A stretch of DNA of 64,000 bases, from positions 1,242,687 through 1,306,686 of the forward strand of contig JALECJ010000257.1 of assembly GCA_023515745.1 (NCBI GenBank), in the 5' to 3' direction. The translations under genes were made by a program, and so were the position numbers. Positions 23,866 to 37,754 of this stretch are shown piece by piece (position 1 is the first letter of the stretch; each line of letters begins with the position of its first letter). Source of the DNA: Amoeboaphelidium protococcarum (taxonomy: Eukaryota > Aphelidiomycota > Aphelidea). Below the pieces are notes generated by a model. The model searched no databases, was not told where the DNA came from, and was given only the letters and a program-made list of their open reading frames with translations.

Positions 23866-24710
23866 TTTGCTTTTATAACAATTTATATATACTCTCTTCA
23901 AGTAACACCAAATTGGATAATGCTGAATTTGACCTGTAAGAAAGATTTCAACTGTTGATTAATCCGCGCTAAGGTTCGCTAAGGTTGTGATTGATCAAGT
24001 TCTGTTAAAGTACGCGCCCAGTGAAAAATGATAAAAACGCGCATCGAAAGAAACACTGGGCAAATCACGAATTTAGTGAACCATACAGTAAGCTGTCAGA
24101 ACATATCATTGAATTACGTTAAAAAATTGATTGTTATGTATTCTTTCAATTGATATTAAGCAAGCTCGCTATGATTATCACAGTACGATGACAGAAGGTA
24201 GAGTTGATTTTGATTATCTACCAGCTACCAAGGTTCTCACTTACGGAAACAATTGAAATACTTTTGCCTATCAGCAAGTCAGCAATTAAGAGCCAGATGT
24301 TTAAATCAATTATTAATAAATCACCAAGAAATCTTTAGATTATCACTGAAATTATAGGGAATCCTTCGTTTCAATTCTGATCGAAATCGTCATTTGGTTT
24401 CTTTCCTTTTCGCCCCTTGAAAAAGTCAAAGAGTAACAACACCCACGCTCACCGACCGACTCCTTAATCGCTTGCCACTGTACTTTGATTGGCGTAATAA
24501 TCCACTTTGAGATCTTCTCTATAACATTTGTTGCTTGGGTAGACAACAGCATGATAAATTAATAGTAATAGAATTAGTCTCGGCTAAATTAAGAGTAGTA
24601 ACATTAATAATAGTCTGCCATAAATACTAGGAATAGATAGTTTTAGAGTAAGAATTTTAATGACGTTTGCATGATATAAACAATCTTTAAAGTGATGTGA
24701 TCCTGATCAT
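23866..24710. promoter_or_regulatory. Divergent promoter region between RPS29 and the bZIP gene
   Basis: About 845 bp without a supported gene. It must hold the promoters of RPS29 (minus) and the bZIP factor (plus). A CGCG-core element (AAAACGCGCATCGAAAG near 24035) is present. Confidence 0.4.
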
Positions 24711-25607
24711 ATGTGTGTAGACCAAGTGAATATGAATCCATCCGTTGATTCAATGCCGACCCCTAGTAGATTTATGATGGAGAATGGACTATACAATTTT
24801 ACACCGGGACTGCTCACTCGATATGCTGCTGCCGAGGTGAATCCTTTTGAGTAGAGTTTCAATTACACTTAGTCGTCTGGCGGACCTGTGGCTCACCCAC
24901 AACACTAGTAGAATTAATAATTACTGTCTCCTAATTAGTCTGCAGCTATTAGTCATTAATCATCTCAACAGTAATATGCGCAATAGTAGTAGCAGTAGTA
25001 GTAAAAGGCTGGTTCTTCTGGATAATCACTATAGTAGCATATTCCTAATCAGAATCACGCCGCACCTCCTAATTCCACTGCTGCTGCATAGAATCTATAA
25101 CCCTAAGAAGGTATGAATAATAATGCGCCAAATACTAGATCTCAGTCTCTATAAGATTCCAATACCGAACGCAGTTATAGTCAGGATGCTTAGCGTCATA
25201 ACACTCGCCATTCATCAGTGAATTCCGAATAATTCGCCTAATCCTCTAATGAGTCTGCTGACGGCGATGGTCGCGCAAGTTAATCTTTATCTGCGACTCC
25301 GAAAACTAAGAAGCGCAAGAGAAACAAGGCTATCACAGATGAAGCTAAGCGGTCTGAATTTCTGGAGCGGAATCGATTGGCTGCGTATAAATGCAGATAG
25401 CGGAAGAAGTAGTGGGTCAATGAGTTGGAGGAGCGATGCGATGCTGCCATGGCTGAGAATGAGCAGTTGAGGCAGACGATACAATCTCTGAATGATGAAC
25501 TCGGCCGTCTCAAGCAGAAACTATATCAGCATAAAGATTGCACTTGTGGTATTGTGAAGAAGTATGAAGCTGGTCAGTATTCTCAATTGTTAATGGATCA
25601 GAAGTGA
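24711..25607 (+). CDS. bZIP transcription factor, Atf1/CREB/ATF2-like, Gln-rich
   Basis: 298 residues from the ATG at 24711, or 291 from the in-frame ATG at 24732, which has comparable context. A Gln/Asn/Ser-rich disordered region of about 200 residues precedes a basic region ERNRLAAYKCRQRKKQW near 219. A leucine zipper of about four to five heptads follows, ending HKDC. The basic region and HKDC ending fit the ATF2/Atf1 branch, usually stress-MAPK-regulated DNA-binding dimers. About 28 Gln codons are TAA/TAG, including two in the basic/zipper boundary that are conserved Gln in homologues. Confidence 0.92.
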
Positions 25608-25733
25608 TTGATTGACTAGACTTAATTTGTGATTGATTGATTTTGTGTGTGTGATTGTATTTTTATATAAATTGGTATAATGAGATTTAATGTAATCTTT
25701 AGAATCGATTTTATATACATCAGCTATTTACGA

Positions 25734-26740
25734 TCACTAGTGTTTGAACAATTGCTGCGCTTGCTTCAGCATTTAAACAGCTCTGTTTAGGCGTTCATAT
25801 ATGACAGCAGTGTCAGTATTCTTACGTAATGTGAACACTATTGATTTTCCCTTCTCCAATTGACGCAGTTGAATAATGCCCAGCGAAGTCTCCACTGTAA
25901 ATATAGGACTCGTCAACGCGCATGCTTGTCCTACACATTAGCATAATCAATTTTGTAACCACTCAAAGTTAATAAAATGGATAAACTCAATGTATTACCA
26001 GCATCGAGCAATTTTCTGTTGATGTTATCAAAGTTGGCCTTAATGGTGAGCTCGTCAGTGACGGAACCATATTAAATGACACTATCCTCTGCTTTATTAA
26101 TCAGCGCGACACTGTTAATCGCCTTTTCTTCTGAAACTACACGCGTCCGTTGTCGATGTTATTTTATTGACTCTGACACTGGAACATATTTGAACACTTA
26201 CCGAGTTCTAGAATGGAAGTTGTAATCTATGACACGAGTTCTTCCTGTATATTTTAGCCAAATGTACTGAACAGAGATACATTGACAGCAGATTTAATGT
26301 CAGCGATTGAAAATTAATTTACAAACATATTTATGACGTGTTATGCACAAAGCCGTGAGATTGTTTCACCATCTTGAACGTCGTGCACCGTCGCACAAAT
26401 CACTCCACTCTGAGGGCTCACTGCTAATGCAATAGCAACTACAAAAAGACTTGGATCAATTACGGAGTCTTCTATATTGACACAAAACTATTTAGAAGAA
26501 ATCTACCTTGAGTGAATTCGATATAAGTGACGGGTAAAGTTGTTGCATTCTGACACAGTTCCATAAGAGCAGTCAATAAAGATCCCATCATGCGAGGCTA
26601 CAAGCAGAATATTTTTCTCAAATTATTTAAAGACTTGTATGATCATTCTATTTTACCTACTGTATAACTTGCCTAGACCCATAATGTTTTTAAGCCAACA
26701 CTATGCCTGACGGCGATATGACCAAATAATCCAGAAGCAT
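25734..26740 (-). CDS. Longin-like protein, five exons, function unknown
   Basis: A predicted 259-residue protein from exons 26657-26740, 26507-26597, 26202-26471, 25999-26136 and 25734-25930. Exon lengths total 780 nt, in phase. Introns are 59, 35, 65 and 68 nt, GT-AG, and three end in TGTAG or GTGTAG. The N-terminus (MLLDYLVISPSGIVLAQKHY) has the look of a longin/SRX-type fold as in adaptor or signal-receptor proteins. A long helical C-terminal half follows (FGQNIQEELVSQ...). I do not recognise the family. An alternative splice (intron GTAAATT...GTTCAG within exon 3) would also give an open frame, so the middle is less certain than the ends. Confidence 0.6.
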
Positions 26741-26886
26741 TATATTCTTCCGTTCGTACTATTGTTGAGAAGAGAAATGTATCAACTACGACACAAAGAT
26801 AGAAGAGAAGATGATATTATAACTTGTCAAACACGCTCTAGATAAACAATTACTAATAATTAATACACAATAAGCCTCACACTGAA

Positions 26887-28512
26887 TCAATTTAAAGTCT
26901 TGAATCTTTCGTCAAAGAGAAAAGTCACCAGTTCGGCTGACTTGCGCAAGTATTCTGCGTTGGTCACTCCAGCATTTAGCGGGAAGAGATTGGGAGCCAT
27001 CACGATGGCGAGCTTCTTGCTGCTCATACGGTTCGCGTCACTAGACTTCAGCACTTCACACATTAAATCAATTATCCACAACAAGACCTACTTATCAGCT
27101 TTCGATTTATCTTGCATGAGCTAATCACGCAATTACGTAGTATTACCAGTCAAAACCTGCTCAACTGCCAAATCAATGGGACGTTCTGGCAGTTCACGAA
27201 CAAAAATCTTGATCAAATTGGAGACACTCTCCGCGGTCAAATCATTCAATGCCGAATGCTAATCAAAGTGACTACGCGCAACCATCATCTTTTCTTCATC
27301 AATCTATTTGCGAAAGATTTCCTCAGTGGTGAATCCATTACAATCTTTCAATAAGTTTCTCAACTGTACGAGGGCCTTAGGTACAGTGTACTTTCTATCA
27401 GAGAATATGCCATGCTCAACCATCTCCATTTTAGAGTCCGATAATGATGCGCCAAAATTGGACCATTCAGAGGTGATATTCACAGTGATGAACCACTTGT
27501 TTCCTCCCTCAACGTCCAACTAGATTACTTCGCTGACAATAATAGGCCGCTTCACGGCAATTGTAAACTTGAATTCCACCTTTTCTTTGGACTTCAATTT
27601 GACCGATTACTAGTCCACTTTCAGAGAGACTGCAGGGTGAGTGTCCGGCATCTTTACAGCGAGTTTACACTGCTTGCCTTGTACAAGACTCACAGTAATG
27701 ATATCTGTGCATTACGCACCCAGCTTTAGTGCTCTTCCCTTCAGTCCAAAATCTAGATTACATTTATTTAATTAAACATCAGCAGGCAGACTTTTCAGAC
27801 TGTCAGTGAATGATGCAAAAGATGAACGTCCTTTAGACGGAGATGAAGATGCACTCCTCTCCAATAAGGAATCTTGAACTGCCTTCTAAAATCCAAGACA
27901 TTTAGACGGGGGAAGCGCAACTAGAAACTTGTTCAATTAATCCAAATCTTTAGGTGCTATGATATTCTTCAGAGCTCGCCTCAAAAGATCGACGTAGTCC
28001 TTATCAGGAAGTCCAGAAGGAAGTTGATAGTTGAGATAATCCTCTTGCTAAACAGAGTCTGAACGAGTATCAACTGATAGTGCACTTCCACCAAAAGCTG
28101 CAGATCCAACAGTGGAGACAGATTTGACTAGATTACCTTTTGATACGGGAGACAGCATCGAACTACCACCAGCAGAAGTAATTTACAGATTAGATAAGTT
28201 TCCGCCACCCAAGGCCCCAGTCTTGCGAGTATCCCTCTACAAAGTTGCAGTGCTTTAATTTTTATTCCCACCTCTAAGCAGACTAGAAAACTGTCCTTTC
28301 AATGTATCACTAGGAGACATGTTTTAGGCAGTCTCTGCCGGGTCATGCGTTGGCGCCAGTGGAAACAGATCCAGCAGTTCAGATATAGTCAAACCATTCA
28401 AACTTTCAATACTCTCATCGACAATGCTTACTTTAATTGGACTACACAGTAAGATGTCTTAAATGTGACTTGAAATAAGAAAAAAATGGAAATGAAGATA
28501 CCTTTAAATCAT
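26887..28512 (-). CDS. RhoGAP protein with OCRL-like ASH domain
   Basis: A 530-residue protein if a 33-nt intron (GTATCTTC...TTTCAAG, about 28468-28500) is removed; 541 residues if it is retained, since both keep frame. Order: disordered Ser/Gly-rich N-terminus, a helical segment, then a beta-rich ASH-like domain (ISL-VQGKQC... to WFITVNITSEWSNFGASL). A C-terminal RhoGAP domain follows, with EEIFRKQ (candidate arginine finger near 386), MSSKKLAIVMAPNLF and ELVTFLFDERFKTLN. The ASH-RhoGAP pairing is that of OCRL/INPP5B without the phosphatase. Expected role: stimulating GTP hydrolysis by, or binding to, Rho/Rac GTPases at membranes. Confidence 0.75.
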
Positions 28513-29014
28513 TTTAGAATTGGCTGTGTCGGTTATAAAACAAGTCACTTTTGAAACTGAAACTAAATCGCGAAACAAAGAACAGATAGAACTGACAAAC
28601 GATCATCATCACAAAGTCGGCTAACGAGGCTTCTATCGTTTCACACTAAGCTAATAGGCAAAGTGCATAAAATCTCTTAACTCAGATTAAGAACTAGCTC
28701 TACGCTGTCAGATATTCACGTCATGAAATTGAAGATGCTCATAAAAGAGACACTGATAAGCCATCATAGTACAACTTTAGTAACCTTAGCGTACTTGGTC
28801 ATGCAAAGAGGAAAAATTCTTGCAAACTCAAAGATTCGTAGTGGAGAAGGAAAGAAAGAACGTTTCCGTTTTCATCATCCATCGGAAAGACGATCGGGCC
28901 ACTCATTCACTTATCTCTCAGTTCTCATTCCTTTTTTCCTTCTTAGCTTAGTTCTCCATTTTTATTAATTATCCTCTCATACATTCATCTCGGGAACCCC
29001 ACATAATTTACACC
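28513..29014. promoter_or_regulatory. Divergent promoter region, RhoGAP gene and RPB1
   Basis: About 500 bp without a gene. It contains a TCGCGAAAC element near 28565, a pyrimidine-rich stretch just before the RPB1 start, and CACC directly preceding the RPB1 ATG. Confidence 0.4.
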
Positions 29015-32000
29015 ATGGATAAATCTTCTGCTCCTCAGAGAAGAGTGAAGCAACTCCAGTTTGGATTGTTATCTCCAGAAGAGATCAAAGCTTGGTCTGT
29101 TTGTCGAGTCGATTTCCCAGAGACTTATGAAAATGGGCGGCCAAAGCTTGGTGGATTATTGGATCCTCGTATGGGAACTGTTGATAGAAATTTGAAATGC
29201 CTGACCTGTCAGGAGAGTATGAACGATTGCGTGGGCCACTTTGGACATGTTGAATTGCAGAGAGCGGTATTCCATATTGGATTTATGGCTAGAATCAAAA
29301 AGATTTTAGAGTGCGTCTGTCATTCATGTGCCAAGCTGAAAGTGGACACTGTAAGCCTGTTCCCCTTTACCGTTTTCGCTAATACCGCTATCCACTTTTA
29401 TTTGTCTATCTATATATATGTGTGTAGGACAGTCCTCGATTTCTGCAGACTCAGTTCATCAAGGATCCGTCCAAGCGTCTCCGGGCCGTGTGGGAGCTCT
29501 GCAAAGGGAAGCAGATGTGCGAGGGAAGCGTGATCGAGGCGAGCGGGCAGAAAGCGGCGACGGGCGATGATTCACAAAATGTTTCTTCATCGTCGCAGAA
29601 ACGATCCGGATGTGGCGCAGTGCAGCCAACGTACAAGAAGGAGGGCTTGAAGTTTGTGGCCACTTTCAAGTAGCAGTAGCAGTTTGAGGATTCCGCTGAG
29701 CCGAATAAGGACATATTTAATGGTCATAAAGTTTATAATATATTCAAGCGTATATCTGACGATGACTGTCGAAGGCTGGGTCTTGATCCTGAGTGGGCAC
29801 GTCCAGATTGGATGTTGATCTCTGTGCTCCCAGTGCCACCTCCGCCTGTGAGGCCTTCTATCCAGGTTGATGGAGCAAGTCGTGGTGAGGATGATTTGAC
29901 TTATAAGTTAGCTGATATTATTAAGGCCAATTAGAACTTGAAGAATCACGTTGATGACAGTCCTGCTCACATTATCGCCGAGTATGAGGCTCTGCTTCAG
30001 TATCACGTTGTCACCTATATGAATAATGATGTATCTGGCATTCCTTAGGCAACTTAGAAGAGTGGTCGTCCTATTAAGTCGATTCGAGCTCGTCTCAAGG
30101 GTAAAGAAGGTCGACTAAGAGGAAATCTTATGGGTAAGAGAGTCGACTTCTCGGCCAGAACTGTCATCACTGGTGATCCCAATATATCTCTTGACGAAGT
30201 TGGAGTTCCGCGCACTATTGCCAAGACTCTGACATTCCCAGAGATTGTAACACCGTTTAACCTGGATTAATTACAGGAGGCTGTCGATAATGGTCCGAAT
30301 GAGCATCCCGGTGCTAGATATGTAATTCGACAGAATGGTGATAGAATTGATTTGTCTAGAGCTGGTGCGATTGAACTCTAACTGAATGTGGGTGATAAAG
30401 TTGAGCGACACATTAGAGATGGGGATATTGTGCTGTTTAATAGACAGCCATCTTTGCATAAAATGAGTATGATGGGTCATAGAGTTCGTGTTATGCCGTA
30501 TTCAACATTCAGATTGAATCTTTCAGTTACCAGTCCGTATAATGCCGATTTTGATGGTGACGAGATGAATCTTCATGTTCCTCAGTCATATGAGACCAAG
30601 GCTGAGTTGTCTGAAATTTGTATGGTGCCTCGCTAGATTGTCTCTCCATAGGCCAATCGTCCTGTCATGGGTATCGTGCAAGATACGCTGTGTGGTGTGC
30701 GTAAATTTACCAAGCGTGATAGTTTCCTCACCAAAGAGATGGTGATGTCTCTGTGTATGTGGGTCCGTGATTGGGATGGTCAGTTGCCCCAGCCTGCGAT
30801 TATAAAGCCTGTACCGCTTTGGACGGGAAAGTAGATTTTCAGTCTCATCATTCCACCAGGTACTAACATGATTGGTTATCACTCGCAGCATCCAGATAAT
30901 GAGTCCAGTGACATTTCTCCTGGTGACACCAAGGTCGTTATCTACGACGGTGAACTGGTATGCGGTATCATTTGTAAAAAGACTGTTGGTACATCTTAGA
31001 ATTCTCTCATCCACGTTATTTGGAAAGAGCATGGACCTGAAAAGGCTCGCAACTTCTTTGATGGATGTCAGGCAGTTGTGAATAATTGGCTGTTTAGTTA
31101 TGGTTTTAGTATTGGAATTGGAGACACGATTGCAGATGCTCAGACTATGCAAGTAGTAGCCACTACTATTTCGAATGCAAAGAATAAGGTGACTGAATAT
31201 ATTTCCCAAGCTCACCGTAATGTGCTTCAGCCATCTCCTGGTATGACAATACAAGAGTCTTTTGAGAGTAGAGTTAATTAAGAGTTGAACAGAGCCCGTG
31301 ATATCGCCGGTGCTAGTGCTTAAAAATCTCTAAACGATGCCAACAATGTCAAGTAGATGGTGGTGGCTGGTAGTAAAGGCTCTTTTATTAATATCTCACA
31401 GATGACTGCGTGTGTCGGTCAGCAGAATGTTGAAGGTAGAAGAATCCCATTTGGCTTCAAGTACAGAACACTTCCGCATTTCACCAAAGATGATCAAAGT
31501 CCTGAAAGTCGTGGTTTCGTGGAGAATTCTTATCTCAGAGGACTGACTCCATCTGAGCTATTCTTTCATGCAATGGGCGGTCGAGAAGGTTTGATTGATA
31601 CAGCGGTTAAGACGGCCGAGACCGGTTATATCTAGAGGCGATTGGTGAAAGCTCTCGAGGATGTTTCTGTTGGTTATGACTGTTCGGTTAGAAACGCCCT
31701 TGGTCAAGTATTGTAGTTTGCTTATGGGGAGGACGGGATGGATGGAACTAGTATGGAGCGATAGACTTTGGATTCTCTAAGACTTAATGAAGATAAATTT
31801 AAGATGAAGTACAAGATCGATGTCTCTGACTCAAAGTATCAACTATCCCCAAAGACGGTGAAGCCAGAAATTCTGTAGGAAATGGTATAAACTCCGGAAA
31901 TTCAACTTTTATTAGATGAAGAGTTTGAACAATTATCGAGGGACCGCGCTCTGCTGCGAGATCACATATTCCGTAAGGGAGATAATTAGTGGCCACTTCC

Positions 32001-34404
32001 TGTGAACATTAGCCGTCTGATTTGGAATGCTCAATGCATATTTAAAGTGAAGAAGAATGAGAGATCCGATCTTAGGCCCGCAGATGTCGTTAGATCTGTT
32101 CAAGAGCTCGCTAGCAAAATCAATATTATCAATACTCAGGACAAATGCACCGCTGAGCTTAAAGAGAATGCTTCGCTCTTATTCAGAATTCTGCTGAGAT
32201 CTGTGCTGGCCACCAAGCGTATCCTTCAAGAGTTCCATCTGACCAAGGCGGCTTTCAGTTGGATATTGGGTGAAATTGAATCCAAATTCCATTAGTCTAT
32301 GGTGGCACCCAATGAGATGGTTGGTACTATTGCTGCCTAATCTATCGGTGAACCTGCAACTTAGATGACTTTGAATACTTTCCACTACGCCGGTGTGTCT
32401 AGTAAGAATGTCACGCTTGGTGTGCCGCGATTGAAGGAAATCATAAATGTTGCCAGGAATAACAAGACGCCATCTACCACCATCTACCTAAAAGGCGATT
32501 ATGCCAAATTGCCATAGAAAGCCAAGGAAGTTTAGGCGGCTATCGAGTATACTACTTTGCGGAAGGTGGCTGATAGAACAGAGATTTGGTATGATCCGGA
32601 TATTGAGAATACTAGAATCGTGGAGGATGAAGACACAGTATTGGCTTATTACTCACTGATGGTCGATGAAGATTTTAGTCGATACTCGCCGTGGGTTCTC
32701 AGAATTGTCTTGGACCGCAGAATGATGCTGGACAAGGAGACTAAGCCGCAGTTGATTGTGAGTAGATTGAAAGAGGAATTTTAGAATGATTTGGATATTT
32801 GCTCCTCGGATGAGAACGCTCCTGTGCCAGTTATTAGAATTAGAATTTTGAGAAATGAGGAGGATGTGGACCAGGATGCTTTGGATGAGGAAGATACAAT
32901 CCTCAGAAAGTTGGAGGCGCACATTTTGAATCAGATTCCATTGCGTGGTATTGAGGGAATTAATAGAGTGTTCATGGTTGAGAAGAAGAATGTGGCTCTG
33001 AATGATCAAGGCGATTATGAGCAGTTTAGTGAGTGGGTGTTAGAGACTGATGGTATTAACTTGAAGAATGTGATGACTGTTGATAATGTGGACGCCGGTC
33101 GTACATACTCCAATAATATTGTTGAGATCACAGAGACTCTTGGTATTGAGGCTGGTCGTGCTGCTCTGCTGAAAGAGTTGAGAAATGTCATTGAATTTGA
33201 TGGTTCTTACGTCAACTATCGCCACCTGTCCATGTTATGTGATGTGATGACAAAGCATGGAATACTCATGGCTATTACCAGACACGGAATTAATCGTGCC
33301 GAGACAAGTGCTCTCGCTCGATCTAGCTTTGAAGAAACTGTGGAGATTCTGATGGAAGCTGCGGCGTGTGCAGAATTGGATCAGTGTCAAGGTGTGGCGG
33401 AGAATATTATTATGGGACAAGTTGCTCCTTTGGGCACTGGTAACTTTAAGGTGATGTTGGATGAAAAGGCTTTGAACGCTATGGCTATGAAAGCTGGTAT
33501 ACGTGCTCGTGATAAGTATGGCTCTGCAACTCCTGGTGCATTTACACCTTACATTAATCCGGAGAAGACACCTTTCTATCCTAGCGGTACCAATGGTTTT
33601 GCTAATGGCGGTGGTGGTGTTGGTGATGCCATGTTCTCTCCTATTATCAGTGGTGGCTCGTACATGAATGGTGGATTCTCTCCGGTGCCGCTTGGTGCTT
33701 CTGCAGCTAGCCCGGCGTTTATGGGTGGTGCTGGTGCTTAAAGTCCATTTGTGCCAAAGAGTCCTCAGTATTCACCGACATCTCCCGGATATAGTCCTAC
33801 TAGTCCTGGGTATAGTCCAACAAGTCCTGGCTATAGTCCAACAAGTCCCGGTTATAGTCCTACGAGTCCATCTTATTCTCCAACATCCCCTGGTTATAGT
33901 CCTACTTCACCTGGATACAGTCCCACGAGTCCGAGCTACAGTCCGACTAGTCCGAGTTACTCACCTACTAGCCCGAGTTACTCCCCGACAAGTCCTAGCT
34001 ATTCACCAACTAGTCCTAGTTATAGTCCCACAAGTCCTGCGTACAGTCCAACCAGTCCATCATATTCACCAACTAGTCCTGCTTACAGTCCCACTAGTCC
34101 ATCCTACTCGCCTACTAGTCCTGCGTACAGTCCGACGAGTCCGAGTTACAGTCCAACTAGTCCAAAGTATTCACCGACCAGTCCAAGTTATAGTCCTACT
34201 AGTCCAAGTTATAGTCCAACGTCGCCCAAGTACTCGCCAACTAGTCCACAGTATTCGCCGACAAGTCCTCAATACTCACCTACTAGTCCGTAGTATTCTC
34301 CTACTAGTCCTCAGTATGCTGCAACATCTCCTGCTTATCAAGGAAGTTCTGCTACTGCTGCAAAGTAGAAGAGTAATGTAAATGGCAGCAATGATGCCAA
34401 GTGA
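29015..34404 (+). CDS. RPB1: RNA polymerase II largest subunit, RPB1
   Basis: Two exons (29015-29350 and 29428-34404) with a 77-nt GTAAGC...GTGTAG intron after codon 112, giving 1770 residues. The zinc-binding clamp has [17 protein letters not shown]. The catalytic loop [10 protein letters not shown] is near residue 483. The bridge/trigger region and a C-terminal domain follow. The C-terminal domain (33763-34330) has 26 perfect YSPTSPx heptads, one degenerate repeat (YAATSPA) and a short tip. Many in-frame TAG/TAA codons occur where Gln is acceptable, e.g. 29670 and 29676, and one at position 7 of heptad 25. It catalyses mRNA synthesis. Canonical heptads argue against a ciliate origin. Confidence 0.98.
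29351..29427 (+). other. RPB1 intron
   Basis: 77 nt, GTAAGC donor and GTGTGTAG acceptor. Removal joins KVDT to DSPRFLQ in phase 0, as in RPB1 homologues. Confidence 0.9.
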
Positions 34405-34590
34405 AGCGTTCGTGGTATGGTGTTTATCGAGTGATTATTGTTTGGTGTTTGGTTATATGAAGTCAAGGTAAATTACTGACTGTTACAATTAGTTGTGTGC
34501 AGGTTGATAGGAAGTTGAAAGAAAGATGAATTGAGCAGCATTTTAAAAAAAGTACAAAATAAATAAAGTTAAACAGATTTTTATAAAACA

Positions 34591-36624
<2,034 letters not shown>

Positions 36625-36792
36625 TTCAAAGAGTTTAACGTATAAAAATAATTTTTATTGAACAAGAACACGCTTTTATAGTAATTACAAAACGGTCCTT
36701 GATGAAGAAAACAAAATGATGGTAGAAAATGACAAAGCAAAATGCAATAGTATTGAAACAAAAATATCTCGTATATATTCAACAAAAATTTA

Positions 36793-37527
36793 TCAATTGT
36801 TATTGTTGTTGTTATTGGCCGCGTCGTCACTTTAGGAATTTTAGTGATGGAACTGCATCGGGTCTTAAGGTGGCATTGCTGGATAGTACGCGGGAAATGG
36901 CTAAGAGTAATCCACCATGCCAGCATTGTATCCTAGGAATGGAACGCCTTGATCAAATGGCCCAGATCGAATCGGACTGCTGATACTCATTGCATAAGGC
37001 TACATAGTCTGGTGGTAGCTCTATTGATACGGCTATGATGCTGAGTGCTGCATTGGCCACAATTGAGAGTTGTTGAACGAGAAACCGCTTCCAATCTGAT
37101 TGTTATTCCCAACCACTGATCGACTTGGAGAGTGTGTTGATCCACTTGCACGCGATGATCCGGTCATTGGAGCATACTCGCCATCTTCGCCGCTCTCGAA
37201 TGCTTACTGCAGCTGTATGCCAGTCTTGGCCTCATGCGGTGCTGGGAATTGCGTGTACTTTGCCAAGACTGTGTTCATGTCGCTTGATGCGAACTGATAC
37301 AGCTTGTTGTTTGGAGCGAACATCATCAGCCCGACATCGCATCCACACAGTACACTCAGTTCATAGCACTTTTTCATCAGACCAAATTTTCTCTTTGAGA
37401 ATGTGACCTACATATAATATTCATAGTAATAGTAAACCTGGTAAAGTCAAAGTGATGGAAAAGAGATTCATACCTGGCGAGTTCGTTCATTTTCAATTTG
37501 CTTTATCTCAATCTTACGACGACCCAT
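36793..37527 (-). CDS. MADS-box transcription factor, MEF2/Rlm1 type, two exons
   Basis: 222 residues from exon 1 (37474-37527) and exon 2 (36793-37407), with a 66-nt GTATGA...ATGTAG intron after Gln18. The MADS domain starts [18 protein letters not shown] and continues [34 protein letters not shown]2-type extension ([19 protein letters not shown]) follows. The rest is a Gln/Asn/Pro/Tyr-rich activation-type tail ending in an Asn run. Type II MADS proteins of fungi (Rlm1/Smp1) and animals (MEF2) bind CTA(A/T)4TAG-like sites, often under MAPK control. Position 10 of the MADS box is Gln where Arg is typical. Confidence 0.93.
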
Positions 37528-37754
37528 CTTGTTCCGTTATACTTTCTATCAATTTTGTAGTAAACAACGTAAAGATATTAGAAATATTATTTTGGTGCGC
37601 CTTCTAATAATAAATGTGAATTGTGCTAAAAGAGGATACCGAAGTGGTCACTCACTGAATATCTAAAATAGCACAATCAAGCTTGTTGCTATGGAAACGA
37701 AAATCTATTGAACCACAGTTGATGCTGATTACGTTGCAATTTAAAAGCGCTTAT

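Noticed and set aside
26280-26340. Alternative 56-nt intron inside exon 3 of the longin-like gene
   Set aside because: It also gives an open frame, but uses a GTAAAT donor and TTCAG acceptor unlike the GTAAGT/TGTAG pair of the preferred model. Kept as an alternative only.
29015-34404. Reading RPB1 and neighbours as pseudogenes riddled with stop codons
   Set aside because: All interruptions are TAA/TAG, none TGA, and the same holds for many unrelated conserved genes, so the code differs and the genes are intact.
29015-34404. Ciliate origin, suggested by the TAR=Gln code
   Set aside because: Ciliate RPB1 lacks canonical heptads, and an intact copia element plus the gene set do not fit macronuclear DNA.
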